This document shows positions 33,332 to 42,776 of a DNA stretch of 64,000 bases, one piece after another. The notes below the pieces were generated by a model. It saw only the letters and a list, made by a program, of their open reading frames with translations. It was not told the DNA's origin and did not search any database. A program made the position numbers and the translations under genes. How positions within the stretch are numbered: position 1 is the first letter of the stretch; every line of letters starts with the position of its first letter. Source of the DNA: PRO6 sp049646625 (lineage in GTDB: Bacteria > Pseudomonadota > Alphaproteobacteria > Rhizobiales > Xanthobacteraceae); NCBI GenBank assembly GCA_049646625.1, contig JBARWE010000219.1, forward strand, positions 7,863 through 71,862. The letters are read 5' to 3'.

Positions 33332-34537
33332 CTATAACTTCGCCAGATATGGCTCCAGCGCCTGTAAGCTCCTCAACGTGTGCGCCGGCGCGTAGAGATC
33401 AATGTGCGGCAGCGCCGCCTTGATGCCGGCGGCTTCTGGCGCGTAGCCCTCCCAACCCATCATTGGGTTGAGCCAGACGATGCGGCGGCAGCGTTTGGCG
33501 AGTTGCGCCATCTCGCGGCCGAGCAGCTTTGCATCGCCCGTTTCGTAGCCGTCGGAGACGATCATCACGCAGGTGCGCGAATGAATGACGCGCGCGGCGT
33601 GCCAGCGGTTGAAGGTCTGTAACGAAAGCCCGATGCGGGTGCCGCCGCCGGCGCCTTGCGCCATCATTGCGAGGCGATCGAGGGCGCGCGCCGGGTCGCG
33701 TTCGGCCATTGCGTCCGACACATGCGCAAGCTGGGTGTGAAACAGGAATGCCTCGGCCTCGCGAAACTCGTCGAGCACGCCGTGGATGAAGCGAACGAAC
33801 ACGCCGGTGTACAGGCTCATCGAGCCGGAGGCGTCGAGCAGCACCACGAGCCGCAGCGGCTTGTCCTTGCGCCGCCGCCGCATCAGTTCGATCGGCACGC
33901 CGCCGCGGCTGATATTGGCATGGATGGTGCGGCGCAGATCGAGCCGGGAGCCACGGTGGCACGCGAGGTCGCGGCGCGTGAGCCGGGTGCGCATGGCCTT
34001 GGCAAGCCGCGCCGCTGCTGCGTGCGCCTGCGCGACCTGCTCGGGATCGTTGAGCTTGCGGAAATCGACATCGGCGAGGTTTTCGGCTTGCGAGGCGCCT
34101 TCCATGCGCCCTTCGCCGCCACCGCTCTCGGGCGCGTCGTCGAGCGAGGGCACCTGGTCCAGGATCTGCGCGCCGCCGCGCTCCACGCGACCATCTCGTA
34201 AGGTCTTGAGCGAGGGACTGTCGGCCGGCTTCTGCGCGCCGGCGATCATCGACCGCGACCGTACCCGCTTGCCGAGCCAGAAGGCGTCGAAAATACCGTC
34301 GAACCTGTCCCACTCCGCCTTGCGGCTCGAGAACAGATGCTTGAACGCCGAGCGCAACAGTGCTGGATGTCTGGCATGGCCGGACGCGATCAGCGTTGCC
34401 GCATCCTCGCCCTCGCGGGGGCCGACCACAAAGCCGTTATCGCGCAGCGTAGCAAGAAAGCCCGCGAGCCGCAGCGCGATCAGGCTGTCCGGGCCGGTGC
34501 CGGAATCATCGACGCGGAATGGGGCATGCGCGCTCAT
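33332..34537 (-). CDS. coxE: CoxE, von Willebrand factor A domain protein
   Basis: This 401-residue VWA-domain protein has the metal-ion-dependent adhesion motif DASGSMS at about residue 230. CoxE works with the MoxR-type AAA ATPase CoxD to assemble the Cu-S-Mo centre of CO dehydrogenase. It overlaps coxD by 4 bp. Confidence 0.9.
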   Translation of the reverse strand: MSAHAPFRVDDSGTGPDSLIALRLAGFLATLRDNGFVVGPREGEDAATLIASGHARHPALLRSAFKHLFSSRKAEWDRFDGIFDAFWLGKRVRSRSMIAGAQKPADSPSLKTLRDGRVERGGAQILDQVPSLDDAPESGGGEGRMEGASQAENLADVDFRKLNDPEQVAQAHAAAARLAKAMRTRLTRRDLACHRGSRLDLRRTIHANISRGGVPIELMRRRRKDKPLRLVVLLDASGSMSLYTGVFVRFIHGVLDEFREAEAFLFHTQLAHVSDAMAERDPARALDRLAMMAQGAGGGTRIGLSLQTFNRWHAARVIHSRTCVMIVSDGYETGDAKLLGREMAQLAKRCRRIVWLNPMMGWEGYAPEAAGIKAALPHIDLYAPAHTLRSLQALEPYLAKL

Positions 34538-35403
34538 GCCACCTTCCCCAACAGCTTCGCGGTGACCTCAGGCTTGAAGCGTGCCTTGTCCTCGCGGGTC
34601 TTGATGAGGCACATCAGCGTTTCGTGAACGAGGTCCGGTGCGTCGTGCAGATCGCGCACGTCAAGGCCGACGAGCGCCGCAGCCCAGTCCAGCGTTTCGG
34701 CGACGCCTGGCACCTTGCGCAGGTCTTCCTTGCGGATGCTGTCCACCATCCGCGCGATCTGTACGGCGAGCGAGGCGCCGATGCCGGCGATGCGCGCCAT
34801 GATGATGCGCGCTTCACGATCGACGTCCGGGTAATCGACATAATGATAGAGGCAGCGGCGGCGTAGTGCGTCGGACAGTTCGCGCGTGCCGTTCGATGTC
34901 AGCACGACATAGGGGATGGAGTCCGCCGTGACCGTGCCAAGTTCGGGAATCGACACCTGGAAATCCGACAGCAGTTCCAGCAAAAAGGCTTCGAACTCGT
35001 CGTCGGCGCGGTCGATCTCGTCGATCAGCAGCACCGGTGGCGTTGCACGGCGGATCGCGGCGAGCAGCGGCCGTTCCAGCAGATACTTCTCCGAAAAGAT
35101 ACGATTCTCGATGTCAGCGCCGCTTTGGCCCTGATGCGCCTGGATGGCCAGCAACTGGCGCTGGTAGTTCCACTCGTACAGCGCTGCCGGCTGGTCGAGG
35201 CCCTCGTAGCATTGCAGGCGGATCAACTCGGTACCATAAAGCGCGGCCAGCGCCTTCGCCACCTCGGTCTTGCCGACGCCCGCCTCGCCTTCAAGCAGCA
35301 GCGGGCGCCGCAGCATCTGCATCAGCGAGAGCGCCGTCGCGAGTTCCCCGTCGGCGATATAGCCGACGGCGGCCAGACGTTCGGCGATCTCGTTACGTGT
35401 CAT
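34534..35403 (-). CDS. coxD: CoxD, MoxR-type AAA+ ATPase
   Basis: This 289-residue MoxR-family ATPase has Walker A GEAGVGKTE (about residues 39-47) and Walker B LLIDEIDRAD (about 130). CoxD is known to be needed for sulfuration and copper insertion at the molybdenum centre of CO dehydrogenase. The ATG at 35403 is preferred; a GTG at 35407-35409 overlapping the coxL stop is an alternative. Confidence 0.92.
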   Translation of the reverse strand: MTRNEIAERLAAVGYIADGELATALSLMQMLRRPLLLEGEAGVGKTEVAKALAALYGTELIRLQCYEGLDQPAALYEWNYQRQLLAIQAHQGQSGADIENRIFSEKYLLERPLLAAIRRATPPVLLIDEIDRADDEFEAFLLELLSDFQVSIPELGTVTADSIPYVVLTSNGTRELSDALRRRCLYHYVDYPDVDREARIIMARIAGIGASLAVQIARMVDSIRKEDLRKVPGVAETLDWAAALVGLDVRDLHDAPDLVHETLMCLIKTREDKARFKPEVTAKLLGKVA

Positions 35404-35405
35404 GG

Positions 35406-37841
35406 TCACGCGGCCGTCGCCTCCCTGATGAGGCCCAGCTCCTTTGCGGCCTGCCAGTTACGCCAGAAGTCGTGCGGCATCTGGATATGGGTCGCGCCCA
35501 GGAATGAGAAGGCGTCGTTGACGGCATTGGAGAATGCCGGCACGCCGCCGACATTCGGGCTTTCGCCGACGCCCTTGGCGCCGATCGGATGATGCGGCGA
35601 CGGCGTCACCGTGAAGTCCGTCTCCCAGTGCGGAGTCTCGACCGCGGTTGGCAGGAAGAAGTCCATGAACGAGCCGCCGAGCACGTTGCCTGCCTCGTCG
35701 TAGTGGATTTCCTGCCCCATCGCGATGGCGAAGGCCTCGGTCAAGCCGCCATGCACCTGGCCCTCGATGATCATCGGGTTGATGCGGGTGCCACAGTCGT
35801 CGAGCGCATAGAAGCGCCGCACCTTGTAGACGCCGGTATCGACGTCGATATCCATCACGCAGATATAGGCGCCGAACGGGTAGGTCATGTTCGGTGGGTC
35901 GTAGTAGCTCACCGCCTCAAGCCCCGGCTCCATGCCCGGCGGCGGCGAATTGTAGGCCAGCCAGCAGATATCCTTCATGCCGAGGAATTTTTCCGGCAGG
36001 CCCTTCACCCGGAAGCCGTCGATATCCCATTCGAGGTCGTCCTCGTGGACTTCGAGCTTGTAGGCGGCGATCATCTGCGCCTTGGCCTTGATCTTGCGCG
36101 CGGCCATGGCGATCGCCGCTCCCGCCACCGGCGTCGAGCGCGAGCCGTAGGTGCCGAGGCCGTAAGGGGCGGTGTCGGTGTTGCCTTCCTCGACCATGAT
36201 GTTGTCGGCGGGAATGCCGATCTCGGTGGCGATGATCTGCGCCCAGGTCGTCTCGTGGCCTTGGCCCTGGCTCTTGGTGCCCATGCGCGCGATACCGGCC
36301 CCGGTCGGGTGCAGGCGGATCTCGCAGGAGTCGAACATGGCGATGCCGAGAATGTCGCAGTTCTTCGAGGGGCCGGCGCCGACGATCTCGGTGAAGAACG
36401 ACAAGCCGATGCCCATGATCTCGCGCGTCTCGCCGCGCTTGAACGCTTCGCGCCTGGCCGCCTGCTCGCGGCGCAGCCCTGCATAGTCCACCGTCTCCAT
36501 CGCCTTTGTCATGGCGGTGTGATAGTCGCCGGAATCGTATTCCCAGCCGAGTGCCGAGTGATACGGAAACTGCTCCGGCCGGACGAAATTCTTCAGCCGC
36601 AGTTCGGCCGGGTCCATGTTCAGCTTCTGCGCCAGAATATCCATCCCCCGTTCAATGCAGTAGGCGGCTTCCGTAACGCGGAACGAACAGCGGTAGGCGA
36701 CGCCGCCCGGCGCCTTGTTGGTATAGACGCCATCGACGGAAAGATGGGCGGTCGGGAAGTCGTAAGAGCCGGTGACGATGTTGAAGAACCCCGCCGGCCA
36801 TTTCGACGGGTCGGCGCAGGCGTCGAACGCGCCGTGGTCGGCCAGCACATGCACGCGCAGGCCCGTCACCTTGCCCTCCTTTGTGGCGGCGATTTCCGTG
36901 GTCATGTGGTAGTCGCGGGCAAAGGAGGTGCTGGTCAGGTTTTCCATGCGGTCCTCGACCCACTTCACCGGCTTGCCGGTGACGATGGAGGCGACGGCCG
37001 CGCAGATGTAGCCCGGATAGGCGCCGACCTTGTTGCCGAAGCCGCCACCGATATCGGGCGAGATCACATGGATCTTCTGCTCCGGCAGTTTTGCGATCAG
37101 CGCCACCACCGTACGGATGACGTGCGGAGCCTGAAAGGTGCCCCAGATGGTCAGTTCGCCCTTGATCTTGTCGAACGAGCAGACGCACTGGCAGGTTTCG
37201 AGCGGGGAAGGGTGTACGCGCTGATAGGAGATCAACTCCTTGATCGTCACCTCCGCCTTCTTGAAAGCGGCGTCGGTCAGGTCCTTGTCACCGACCGTCC
37301 ACTCGAAGATGTGGTTATAGTGTTTGCGCGGGCCATGCGCGCCGTCGCTCTTGTCCTTGATGTCCTCGCGCAGCACCGGTGCGTCCGGCGCCATCGCCTT
37401 GAACGGATCGACCAGCGGCGGCAGCGGTTCGTACTCGACCTCGACGGCGTTGATGCCATCGTCGGCGGCATAGCGGTCGGTGGCGACGACGAAGGCCACC
37501 TCCTGGTTCTGGAACAGCACCTTGCCGTCAGCCAGCACCATCTGTACGTCGCCGGCCAGCGTCGGCATCCAGGCGAGGTTGACGGTCTTCAGCGTCTCGG
37601 CGGTGATGACCGCGAGCACGCCGGGCACTTTCAGCGCTGCCTCGGTGTTGATGGCTTTGACGCGCGCGTGGGCGTGCGGCGAGCGCACGAAATCGCCGTG
37701 CAGCATGCCGGGCAGCTTGACGTCATCGACGTAATTGCCCTTGCCTTGCGTGAAGCGGATGTCCTCGACGCGCTTTCTCTTGCAGCCCATGCCTTCAAGG
37801 CGGGCCTCGCGTTCTTCCCGCGTGGGTGTCATATCGTTCAT
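35406..37841 (-). CDS. coxL: CoxL, molybdenum-copper large subunit of form I aerobic CO dehydrogenase
   Basis: This 811-residue catalytic subunit oxidises CO to CO2. It carries the form I signature AYRCSFR, with the copper-binding Cys385 (codon at 36687-36689), and the catalytic Glu760 in GAKGVGESP (codon at 35562-35564). These correspond to Cys388 and Glu763 of the O. carboxidovorans enzyme. The N-terminal GMGCKRKRVEDIRFTQGKG is also characteristic. The ATG at 37841 overlaps the coxS stop (ATGA). It should form an (LMS)2 hexamer with coxM and coxS products. Confidence 0.97.
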   Translation of the reverse strand: MNDMTPTREEREARLEGMGCKRKRVEDIRFTQGKGNYVDDVKLPGMLHGDFVRSPHAHARVKAINTEAALKVPGVLAVITAETLKTVNLAWMPTLAGDVQMVLADGKVLFQNQEVAFVVATDRYAADDGINAVEVEYEPLPPLVDPFKAMAPDAPVLREDIKDKSDGAHGPRKHYNHIFEWTVGDKDLTDAAFKKAEVTIKELISYQRVHPSPLETCQCVCSFDKIKGELTIWGTFQAPHVIRTVVALIAKLPEQKIHVISPDIGGGFGNKVGAYPGYICAAVASIVTGKPVKWVEDRMENLTSTSFARDYHMTTEIAATKEGKVTGLRVHVLADHGAFDACADPSKWPAGFFNIVTGSYDFPTAHLSVDGVYTNKAPGGVAYRCSFRVTEAAYCIERGMDILAQKLNMDPAELRLKNFVRPEQFPYHSALGWEYDSGDYHTAMTKAMETVDYAGLRREQAARREAFKRGETREIMGIGLSFFTEIVGAGPSKNCDILGIAMFDSCEIRLHPTGAGIARMGTKSQGQGHETTWAQIIATEIGIPADNIMVEEGNTDTAPYGLGTYGSRSTPVAGAAIAMAARKIKAKAQMIAAYKLEVHEDDLEWDIDGFRVKGLPEKFLGMKDICWLAYNSPPPGMEPGLEAVSYYDPPNMTYPFGAYICVMDIDVDTGVYKVRRFYALDDCGTRINPMIIEGQVHGGLTEAFAIAMGQEIHYDEAGNVLGGSFMDFFLPTAVETPHWETDFTVTPSPHHPIGAKGVGESPNVGGVPAFSNAVNDAFSFLGATHIQMPHDFWRNWQAAKELGLIREATAA

Positions 37842-38338
37842 TCCGCGGCCTCCTTGAATTCGACGCCGTTCCGCTTGGCGGCGGCGTACTGGATCGCCTT
37901 GACGATGTTCTGATAGCCGGTGCAGCGGCACAGGTTGCCGGCGATGCCGGAGCGGATCTCTACTTCAGTCGGGTTGGGGTTTTCCTGGAGCAGCCGGTGG
38001 GCGCGTACGATCATGCCCGGCGTGCAATAGCCGCACTGCAGGCCGTGCATCATGCGAAAGCCTTCCTGCAGTGCCGACAGCGTGCCGTCGGCGTTCGCCA
38101 TGCCCTCGATCGTGGTGATCTCGGCGCCGTCGGCCTGCACCGCGAACACCGTGCAGCTTTTCACCGACATGCCGTTGAGATCGACGGTGCAGGCGCCGCA
38201 ATGGGTGGTGTCGCAGCCGATATGGGTGCCGGTCATCTGCAAATTCTCGCGGATGAAATGCACGAGCAGCGTGCGCGGCTCGACGAGGCCTTCGACCTCT
38301 GTGCCGTTGACGGTCATGGTGACGTGGGTTTTTGCCAT
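37838..38338 (-). CDS. coxS: CoxS, 2Fe-2S small subunit of CO dehydrogenase
   Basis: This 166-residue subunit has both 2Fe-2S motif sets: CDTTHCGACTV plus the later Cys in VKSCTV, and CGYCTPGM with CRCTGYQ. It relays electrons from the Mo-Cu centre to FAD in CoxM. It lies between coxM (12-bp gap) and coxL (4-bp overlap). Confidence 0.96.
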   Translation of the reverse strand: MAKTHVTMTVNGTEVEGLVEPRTLLVHFIRENLQMTGTHIGCDTTHCGACTVDLNGMSVKSCTVFAVQADGAEITTIEGMANADGTLSALQEGFRMMHGLQCGYCTPGMIVRAHRLLQENPNPTEVEIRSGIAGNLCRCTGYQNIVKAIQYAAAKRNGVEFKEAAE

Positions 38339-38349
38339 AGACGCCTCCC

Positions 38350-39213
38350 TTACCTGGCGCGGGCCGCGGCGCGCTTCAGCGCCCGCTGCACCATGATGCC
38401 GCCGACGTGGCGGCGGTATTCCGGCGAGCCGCGACCATCGGCCGCCGGCTGCATGATGGCCATCGCGGCGGCCGCTGCGCGTTGCAGCACTGTGTCGTCG
38501 AGGTCGGTGCCGATCACGGCTTGCGCGGCCGCGTCGGCAAGGAGCGGCGCCTCGGCGAGATTGGTCAGGCCGATGCGGCAGGTCGCCACCCGCCCGCCGG
38601 CCATCGTCAGCACGACCGCTGCCGCGGCAGTGGCGTAATCGCCGACCTTGCGCTTGAGTTTCTCGTAGGCCGAGCCGTGGCCGGCCGGCGGCACCGGGAT
38701 CGCAACGGCGGTCAGAAGCTCGCCGGGTTCCAGAGCGGTGAAATAGGCGCCCTGATAAAACTCCGTAGCCGGGACCTCGCGGGCGCCGCCTTCGCCTTCC
38801 AACCGGTAGGCTGCGCCCAGCGCCATCATCACCGCCGGCATGTCGTTGCCGGGGTCGCCGTTGGCGACGTTGCCGCCGATGGTGCCCATGTAGCGCACCT
38901 GCGGATCGGCGATCAGCACCGCCGCCTCGTGCAGCACCGGCAGCGTTTCGGCAATGAGGTTTGAGGCCAGCAGGTCGTGCTGGGTGGTGGTGGCGCCGAT
39001 GACAATGTGATCGCCGTCGCGGCGGATACCCCTGAGCGCGCCGATGCCGCCGAGGTCGACGAGGTGGGCGGGCGCGGCCAGCCGCAGCTTCATCATCGGG
39101 ATCAGGCTGTGGCCACCGGCGAGCGCGCGTGCGTCTTCGCCCAGCGTCGCCATCAGATGGACCGCCTCGGCCAGGCTCGCCGGCCGGTGATAGTCGAACT
39201 GGCCAGGAATCAT
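38350..39213 (-). CDS. coxM: CoxM, FAD subunit of CO dehydrogenase
   Basis: This 287-residue subunit starts with MIPGQFDYHRPASL, very close to the O. carboxidovorans CoxM start, and has FAD-binding segments AGGHSLIPMMK and MGTIGGNVANGDPGND. The ATG at 39213 has the ribosome-binding site GAGGGAGGACACG; an upstream in-frame extension is rejected. It passes electrons to the quinone pool. Confidence 0.95.
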   Translation of the reverse strand: MIPGQFDYHRPASLAEAVHLMATLGEDARALAGGHSLIPMMKLRLAAPAHLVDLGGIGALRGIRRDGDHIVIGATTTQHDLLASNLIAETLPVLHEAAVLIADPQVRYMGTIGGNVANGDPGNDMPAVMMALGAAYRLEGEGGAREVPATEFYQGAYFTALEPGELLTAVAIPVPPAGHGSAYEKLKRKVGDYATAAAAVVLTMAGGRVATCRIGLTNLAEAPLLADAAAQAVIGTDLDDTVLQRAAAAAMAIMQPAADGRGSPEYRRHVGGIMVQRALKRAAARAR

Positions 39214-39397
39214 CGTGTCCTCCCTCGTTTGTTGCGCATCCGGAGTGTCCTGGGGCTGGCGCCTTCGGCACATGAGTGAATGCACACTTGAGGGAATGGA
39301 TGGCTTCGCGGTCCGGTGTAAGCAAGACAGCGCGGTGCGGTCCGGTCACGAGGCGCGGGAATTCGCACCAAATGCGCGCCTGCCCGCACGAAATGCG

Positions 39398-40660
39398 TCA
39401 GCAGCGCTGACTTACCGCGGAGCGTTGGAGTGGAGTGGGGCGTCGGACGAGACCGAGGCGTGCTCTGACCTCGGCGATCCGCGCGCGGCTCACGGGAATA
39501 CGATGCGGTTCTGCGCCATCCAGTTCGATGATCGCGCCATCACCTTCGCGGCGCACAAACGTGATGTGGCGAATGGCGACGATATGGCTGCGGTGGACCC
39601 GCAGGAACAAAGCGGGGTCGAGCTGGGCTTCGGCTTCGGAAATCGACCACGGGCACATCCGCTCGCGGGTACCGTCGTGAACGTGGGTGTAATGGGCGTC
39701 GGCACGGATGCTGCGCACGTCCGCGGCCTCGATGAAATGCGTGCCGTCGGCGCCGGTAACCGGCAGGCGCGGCGCCGGCTGAGACCGTGGCTGCCCAAGC
39801 CCGCCGAGCGGCAGCCCGCCGAGCGATGAGACGTTTGCCGGTGCGGCCCTCGGGCCGGCCGCTTCGGCCTTGCCGGCGATGGCGATCTCAACGTCATCCG
39901 GGTCGGTATCCGCTACGGCAGGACCGGCCGCCGCCACAACGCGCGGGTGCCGATCCGGAACCAGCGACAGCAGGAAGCCGGCGGCAACGACGAAGCAGAA
40001 CAGCGCGACGATCAGCGCCAGCATCTGCTGCGACGCAACGAGGCCGCCCAGATCGTGATGGGCCGCATCCGGCGTTCCGGGTGCGAAGTGCGTGCCGGCC
40101 ATCGCCGTGTAGTGCATGCCCGAGACCGCGATGCCGAACGCCGTTGCGCTGAAGATGAGCTGTGCGCCGTGCTGCCCTGCAAGGAACACGCGCAGGCCGC
40201 CATAGGCGGCGCCGATCGCGATCAGCACCGAAAGCGCGATGAAAAGCGGGTCGTGCCGCATCTCGAACGGCCCCGACAGGCCGTGCATGCCGACATAGTG
40301 CATGCTCGAAATGCCGACGCCGAGCAGCGTCGCGGCGCCCGCGAGCCGCTGCCAGGACGGCGGGCCGATGCTGACGAGGAACAGCGATACCCCAACCACC
40401 AGCACGCAGATGAGAAACGATACGATCGTCGGCAGGACGAGGTAGACGGTGCCGGAGGGCAGGGGAGCCGCCAGCATGCCGATGAAATGCATGGTCCAGA
40501 TGCCGATCGCGAGGAATGCCGCGGCGCCAGCAAGCAGCACGCGATAGTTCGCATCAAGCCGCCCACGGATGCGCGCGGCGAGCGCAAATCCGGTGTAGCC
40601 GCCAAGAATTGCAATCGCCACGGACAGGGCGACCAGATAGAGATCGTGTCCTTCGAACAT
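39398..40660 (-). CDS. coxC: CoxC, MHYT membrane sensor with LytTR DNA-binding domain
   Basis: This 420-residue protein has seven predicted spans carrying three MHYT-type motifs (MHFIG, MHYVG, MHYTA), which are proposed to bind a metal and sense a diatomic gas. A C-terminal cytoplasmic LytTR domain (about residues 310-405, e.g. FLRVHRSHIVAI) binds DNA. The combination and the position directly upstream of coxM match coxC of O. carboxidovorans. It is the likely CO- or redox-responsive activator of the cluster. coxB is not present upstream. Confidence 0.9.
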   Translation of the reverse strand: MFEGHDLYLVALSVAIAILGGYTGFALAARIRGRLDANYRVLLAGAAAFLAIGIWTMHFIGMLAAPLPSGTVYLVLPTIVSFLICVLVVGVSLFLVSIGPPSWQRLAGAATLLGVGISSMHYVGMHGLSGPFEMRHDPLFIALSVLIAIGAAYGGLRVFLAGQHGAQLIFSATAFGIAVSGMHYTAMAGTHFAPGTPDAAHHDLGGLVASQQMLALIVALFCFVVAAGFLLSLVPDRHPRVVAAAGPAVADTDPDDVEIAIAGKAEAAGPRAAPANVSSLGGLPLGGLGQPRSQPAPRLPVTGADGTHFIEAADVRSIRADAHYTHVHDGTRERMCPWSISEAEAQLDPALFLRVHRSHIVAIRHITFVRREGDGAIIELDGAEPHRIPVSRARIAEVRARLGLVRRPTPLQRSAVSQRC

Positions 40661-41438
40661 GACCTTTCGGCACGCCTGTCTCCACGGGCGCGCCTCCTCC
40701 AAAGAACGACTCTAATCTGTTTCTCAACGGGATGACAACGGGTGCCGTACCGGCGGGGCCGGTATCGGGCTATCCTGCTGAAATGTGCCCGCAGCCCGAT
40801 ATCCGCCGCGCGGACAGGGCTTTCAGTAGCCGGTCAACTCGGAACTTGCCCAGCCGCATCACCTCGCGAACCACCTTGCGAGAGATCCCCCAACTCCCCG
40901 CAGATCGCCTCGCACCGCCAACGATATTCACATCGGCACGCGCGTCGCCGCTCACCACCGGCAATCTGACATTCGAGATCGCTTGGCAGGGAGTAGTTTT
41001 GCAGGATGCGGTTCTTGAGCGTCTGATGCCGGCGCTCCGGTGATCAGGGTGGCGATGTCCGAAAGGTTCGTGAAGATCTTACCCTCATAGGGGTCGACGC
41101 CGGCTGCGAAGCTGTCGTCCGGGCCATTGCAGGGCGGGGCCGGTAATTTGCTCCCGCCCGTCTTTTTGGTCAGATGTTCAGCCAGCTTACGCTTAGCTAA
41201 ATCGGCCCGTTCGGATCAGACATAATTAAGTTGCTGCGGTCCAAGTTGGCTGTGCGCGGCGGCCTGACATAACAACCTTGTTGGGTCGGAGCATCCATTA
41301 ACTCAGCGCGCGGTGGTCCCAAAATCCCTGACGGCGGATGGTTGTAGTGCCGGTTAAGAGGCCCGTTGCGCCTCGCTGCAATCAAATTTGTTATCGTGGA
41401 GGTCCAAACGAGCCAAGAATTAGTTCTTGACAAAGATG
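40661..41438. other. Gene-poor stretch with possible recombinase-associated remnant
   Basis: No intact gene is visible in this 780-base stretch. A minus-strand run near 41030-41100 reads YEGKIFTNLSDIATLITGA, which resembles the C-terminal part of DUF2924 proteins found beside phage-type recombinases. A nearby run (GISRKVVREVMRLGKFR, about 40850-40900) looks helix-turn-helix-like. Frames are broken throughout. The right end holds the promoter of the second Liv-type operon, with TTGACA at 41427-41432. Confidence 0.35.
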
Positions 41439-41455
41439 TGTCCACTGTCGACAGT
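41439..41455. promoter_or_regulatory. GntR/FCD operator, copy 1
   Basis: The 15-mer TGTCCACTGTCGACA (41439-41453) recurs exactly at 46945-46959. Here it forms the perfect palindrome ACTGTCGACAGT (41444-41455) just downstream of a TTGACA-like -35 box, 27 bp before the binding-protein start. The core TGTCGACA fits the operator style of FadR/FCD-subfamily GntR regulators. The GntR gene lies at the end of this operon. Confidence 0.7.
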
Positions 41456-41481
41456 TGGCGCGGCATACGAGGAGAGTGGAC

Positions 41482-42732
41482 ATGTTGGACAGACGAGCCT
41501 TGCTGGTTTCGAGCGCAACTGCCCTGTTGGCCGGTGCCTCGCGGAGTGCTTGGGGGCAGGGGGCGGACGAAGTAAAAATCGGCGTCTTGTATCCGTTCAC
41601 CGGAGCGGGCGCACAGGTGGGGGTGGAAGCGCGTTACGCGCTTGAAGTCGCGGCCGATGTCATCAATGAATCGCATGACGTCGACTTGCCTCTTGCCAAG
41701 GAAAAGGGGCTGCCGGGTCTCGGCGGTGCCAAAATCAACCTGGTCTTTGCCGATCATCAGGCCGACCCTCAGAAGGGGCGTTCGGAAGCCGAGCGATTGA
41801 TCACCCAGGATCGCGTCTGCGCGCTGCTCGGCACATATTACAGCTCGGTGGCGGCCGTTGTGTCCCAGGTAGCTGAGCGGTATCAGGTTCCATTTGTTGC
41901 GGCCGAATCGTCGTCGCCCTCATTGCATACGAAGGGCCTGAAATACTTCTTCCGTCCCGGCCCGCACGACGAAATGTACTCGATCGCGATGTTCGATTTC
42001 ATCAAGGATCTGAAGAAGAAGTATCCGGATTCGAGCAAGACGATCGCGCTGTTCTACGAGGACACGTTGTTCGGCAACGATACTGGTCGTGTGCAGAAAC
42101 GGCTCGCCCAGGAACAGAACGTGGAGATCGTTGCCGACGTCAAGTATCGGGCCAATTCTCCGTCGCTGAGCACGGAGGTCCAGCTTCTGAAGTCCAAGAA
42201 CCCGGACATCATTCTGGCGACCTCCTATACGACCGACGCGATCCTGTTCGTGCGGACCATGCGCGAGCTTGGCTTCAAGCCGCACGGGCTGATCAGCCAG
42301 AACGGGGGCTTCATCGAGCCGGCATTCCTGAGCGCCGTCGGCAATCAGGCCGATGGCATCATCAGTCGCGCGAGCTTCGTTCTCGATCTGGCTTTGAAGC
42401 GGCCGTCGCTCGAATATGTAAATGGGTTGTTCAAGAAGCGAGCCGGCAAGGATCTCAACGACAACACGGCTCGCGAGTTCATGGCGCTGATTATCCTTGC
42501 AGATGCGATCAACCGTGCCGCGAGCAACAAGGGGCCAGCCATCGAGGCAGCACTGCGTGCCACGAAAATCCCCGGCGCGTCCACGATCATGCCGTGGGAG
42601 GAGGTGGCGTTTGGTGCCGATGGTCAGAACAATTCGATCCGTCCGGTGATGATGCAGTACGGGGCTGGAGAATACCGGACTGTTTGGCCGGACAGCCTTG
42701 CGACAAGGCAGCTTCAGTGGCCGCTTGGTTGA
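41482..42732 (+). CDS. Branched-chain-amino-acid-type ABC transporter substrate-binding protein
   Basis: This 416-residue periplasmic binding protein of the LivJ/K superfamily has an N-terminal signal segment (MLDRRALLVSSATALLAGAS) that contains DRR and resembles a Tat or Sec signal. It is followed by VKIGVLYPFTGAGAQ. The ATG at 41482 follows GGAGAGTGGAC. It is not closely similar to the 5013 binding protein, so this operon probably imports a different solute. Confidence 0.9.
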   Translation: MLDRRALLVSSATALLAGASRSAWGQGADEVKIGVLYPFTGAGAQVGVEARYALEVAADVINESHDVDLPLAKEKGLPGLGGAKINLVFADHQADPQKGRSEAERLITQDRVCALLGTYYSSVAAVVSQVAERYQVPFVAAESSSPSLHTKGLKYFFRPGPHDEMYSIAMFDFIKDLKKKYPDSSKTIALFYEDTLFGNDTGRVQKRLAQEQNVEIVADVKYRANSPSLSTEVQLLKSKNPDIILATSYTTDAILFVRTMRELGFKPHGLISQNGGFIEPAFLSAVGNQADGIISRASFVLDLALKRPSLEYVNGLFKKRAGKDLNDNTAREFMALIILADAINRAASNKGPAIEAALRATKIPGASTIMPWEEVAFGADGQNNSIRPVMMQYGAGEYRTVWPDSLATRQLQWPLG

Positions 42733-42776
42733 TACGTCGCTCCGGAGCTGACGTTCCAATTTCAAGTGATTGAGTA

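Noticed and set aside
35589..37913. Long plus-strand open frame (774 codons) antisense to coxL
   Set aside because: It is the complement of a firmly identified coxL with correct active-site residues. The antisense frame is open only because of high GC at third positions and has no recognisable domain.
40732..41043. 103-codon plus-strand frame
   Set aside because: It has no domain or ribosome-binding site and is composed of Arg/Ser/Pro-rich sequence. The opposite strand gives better, though broken, similarity.
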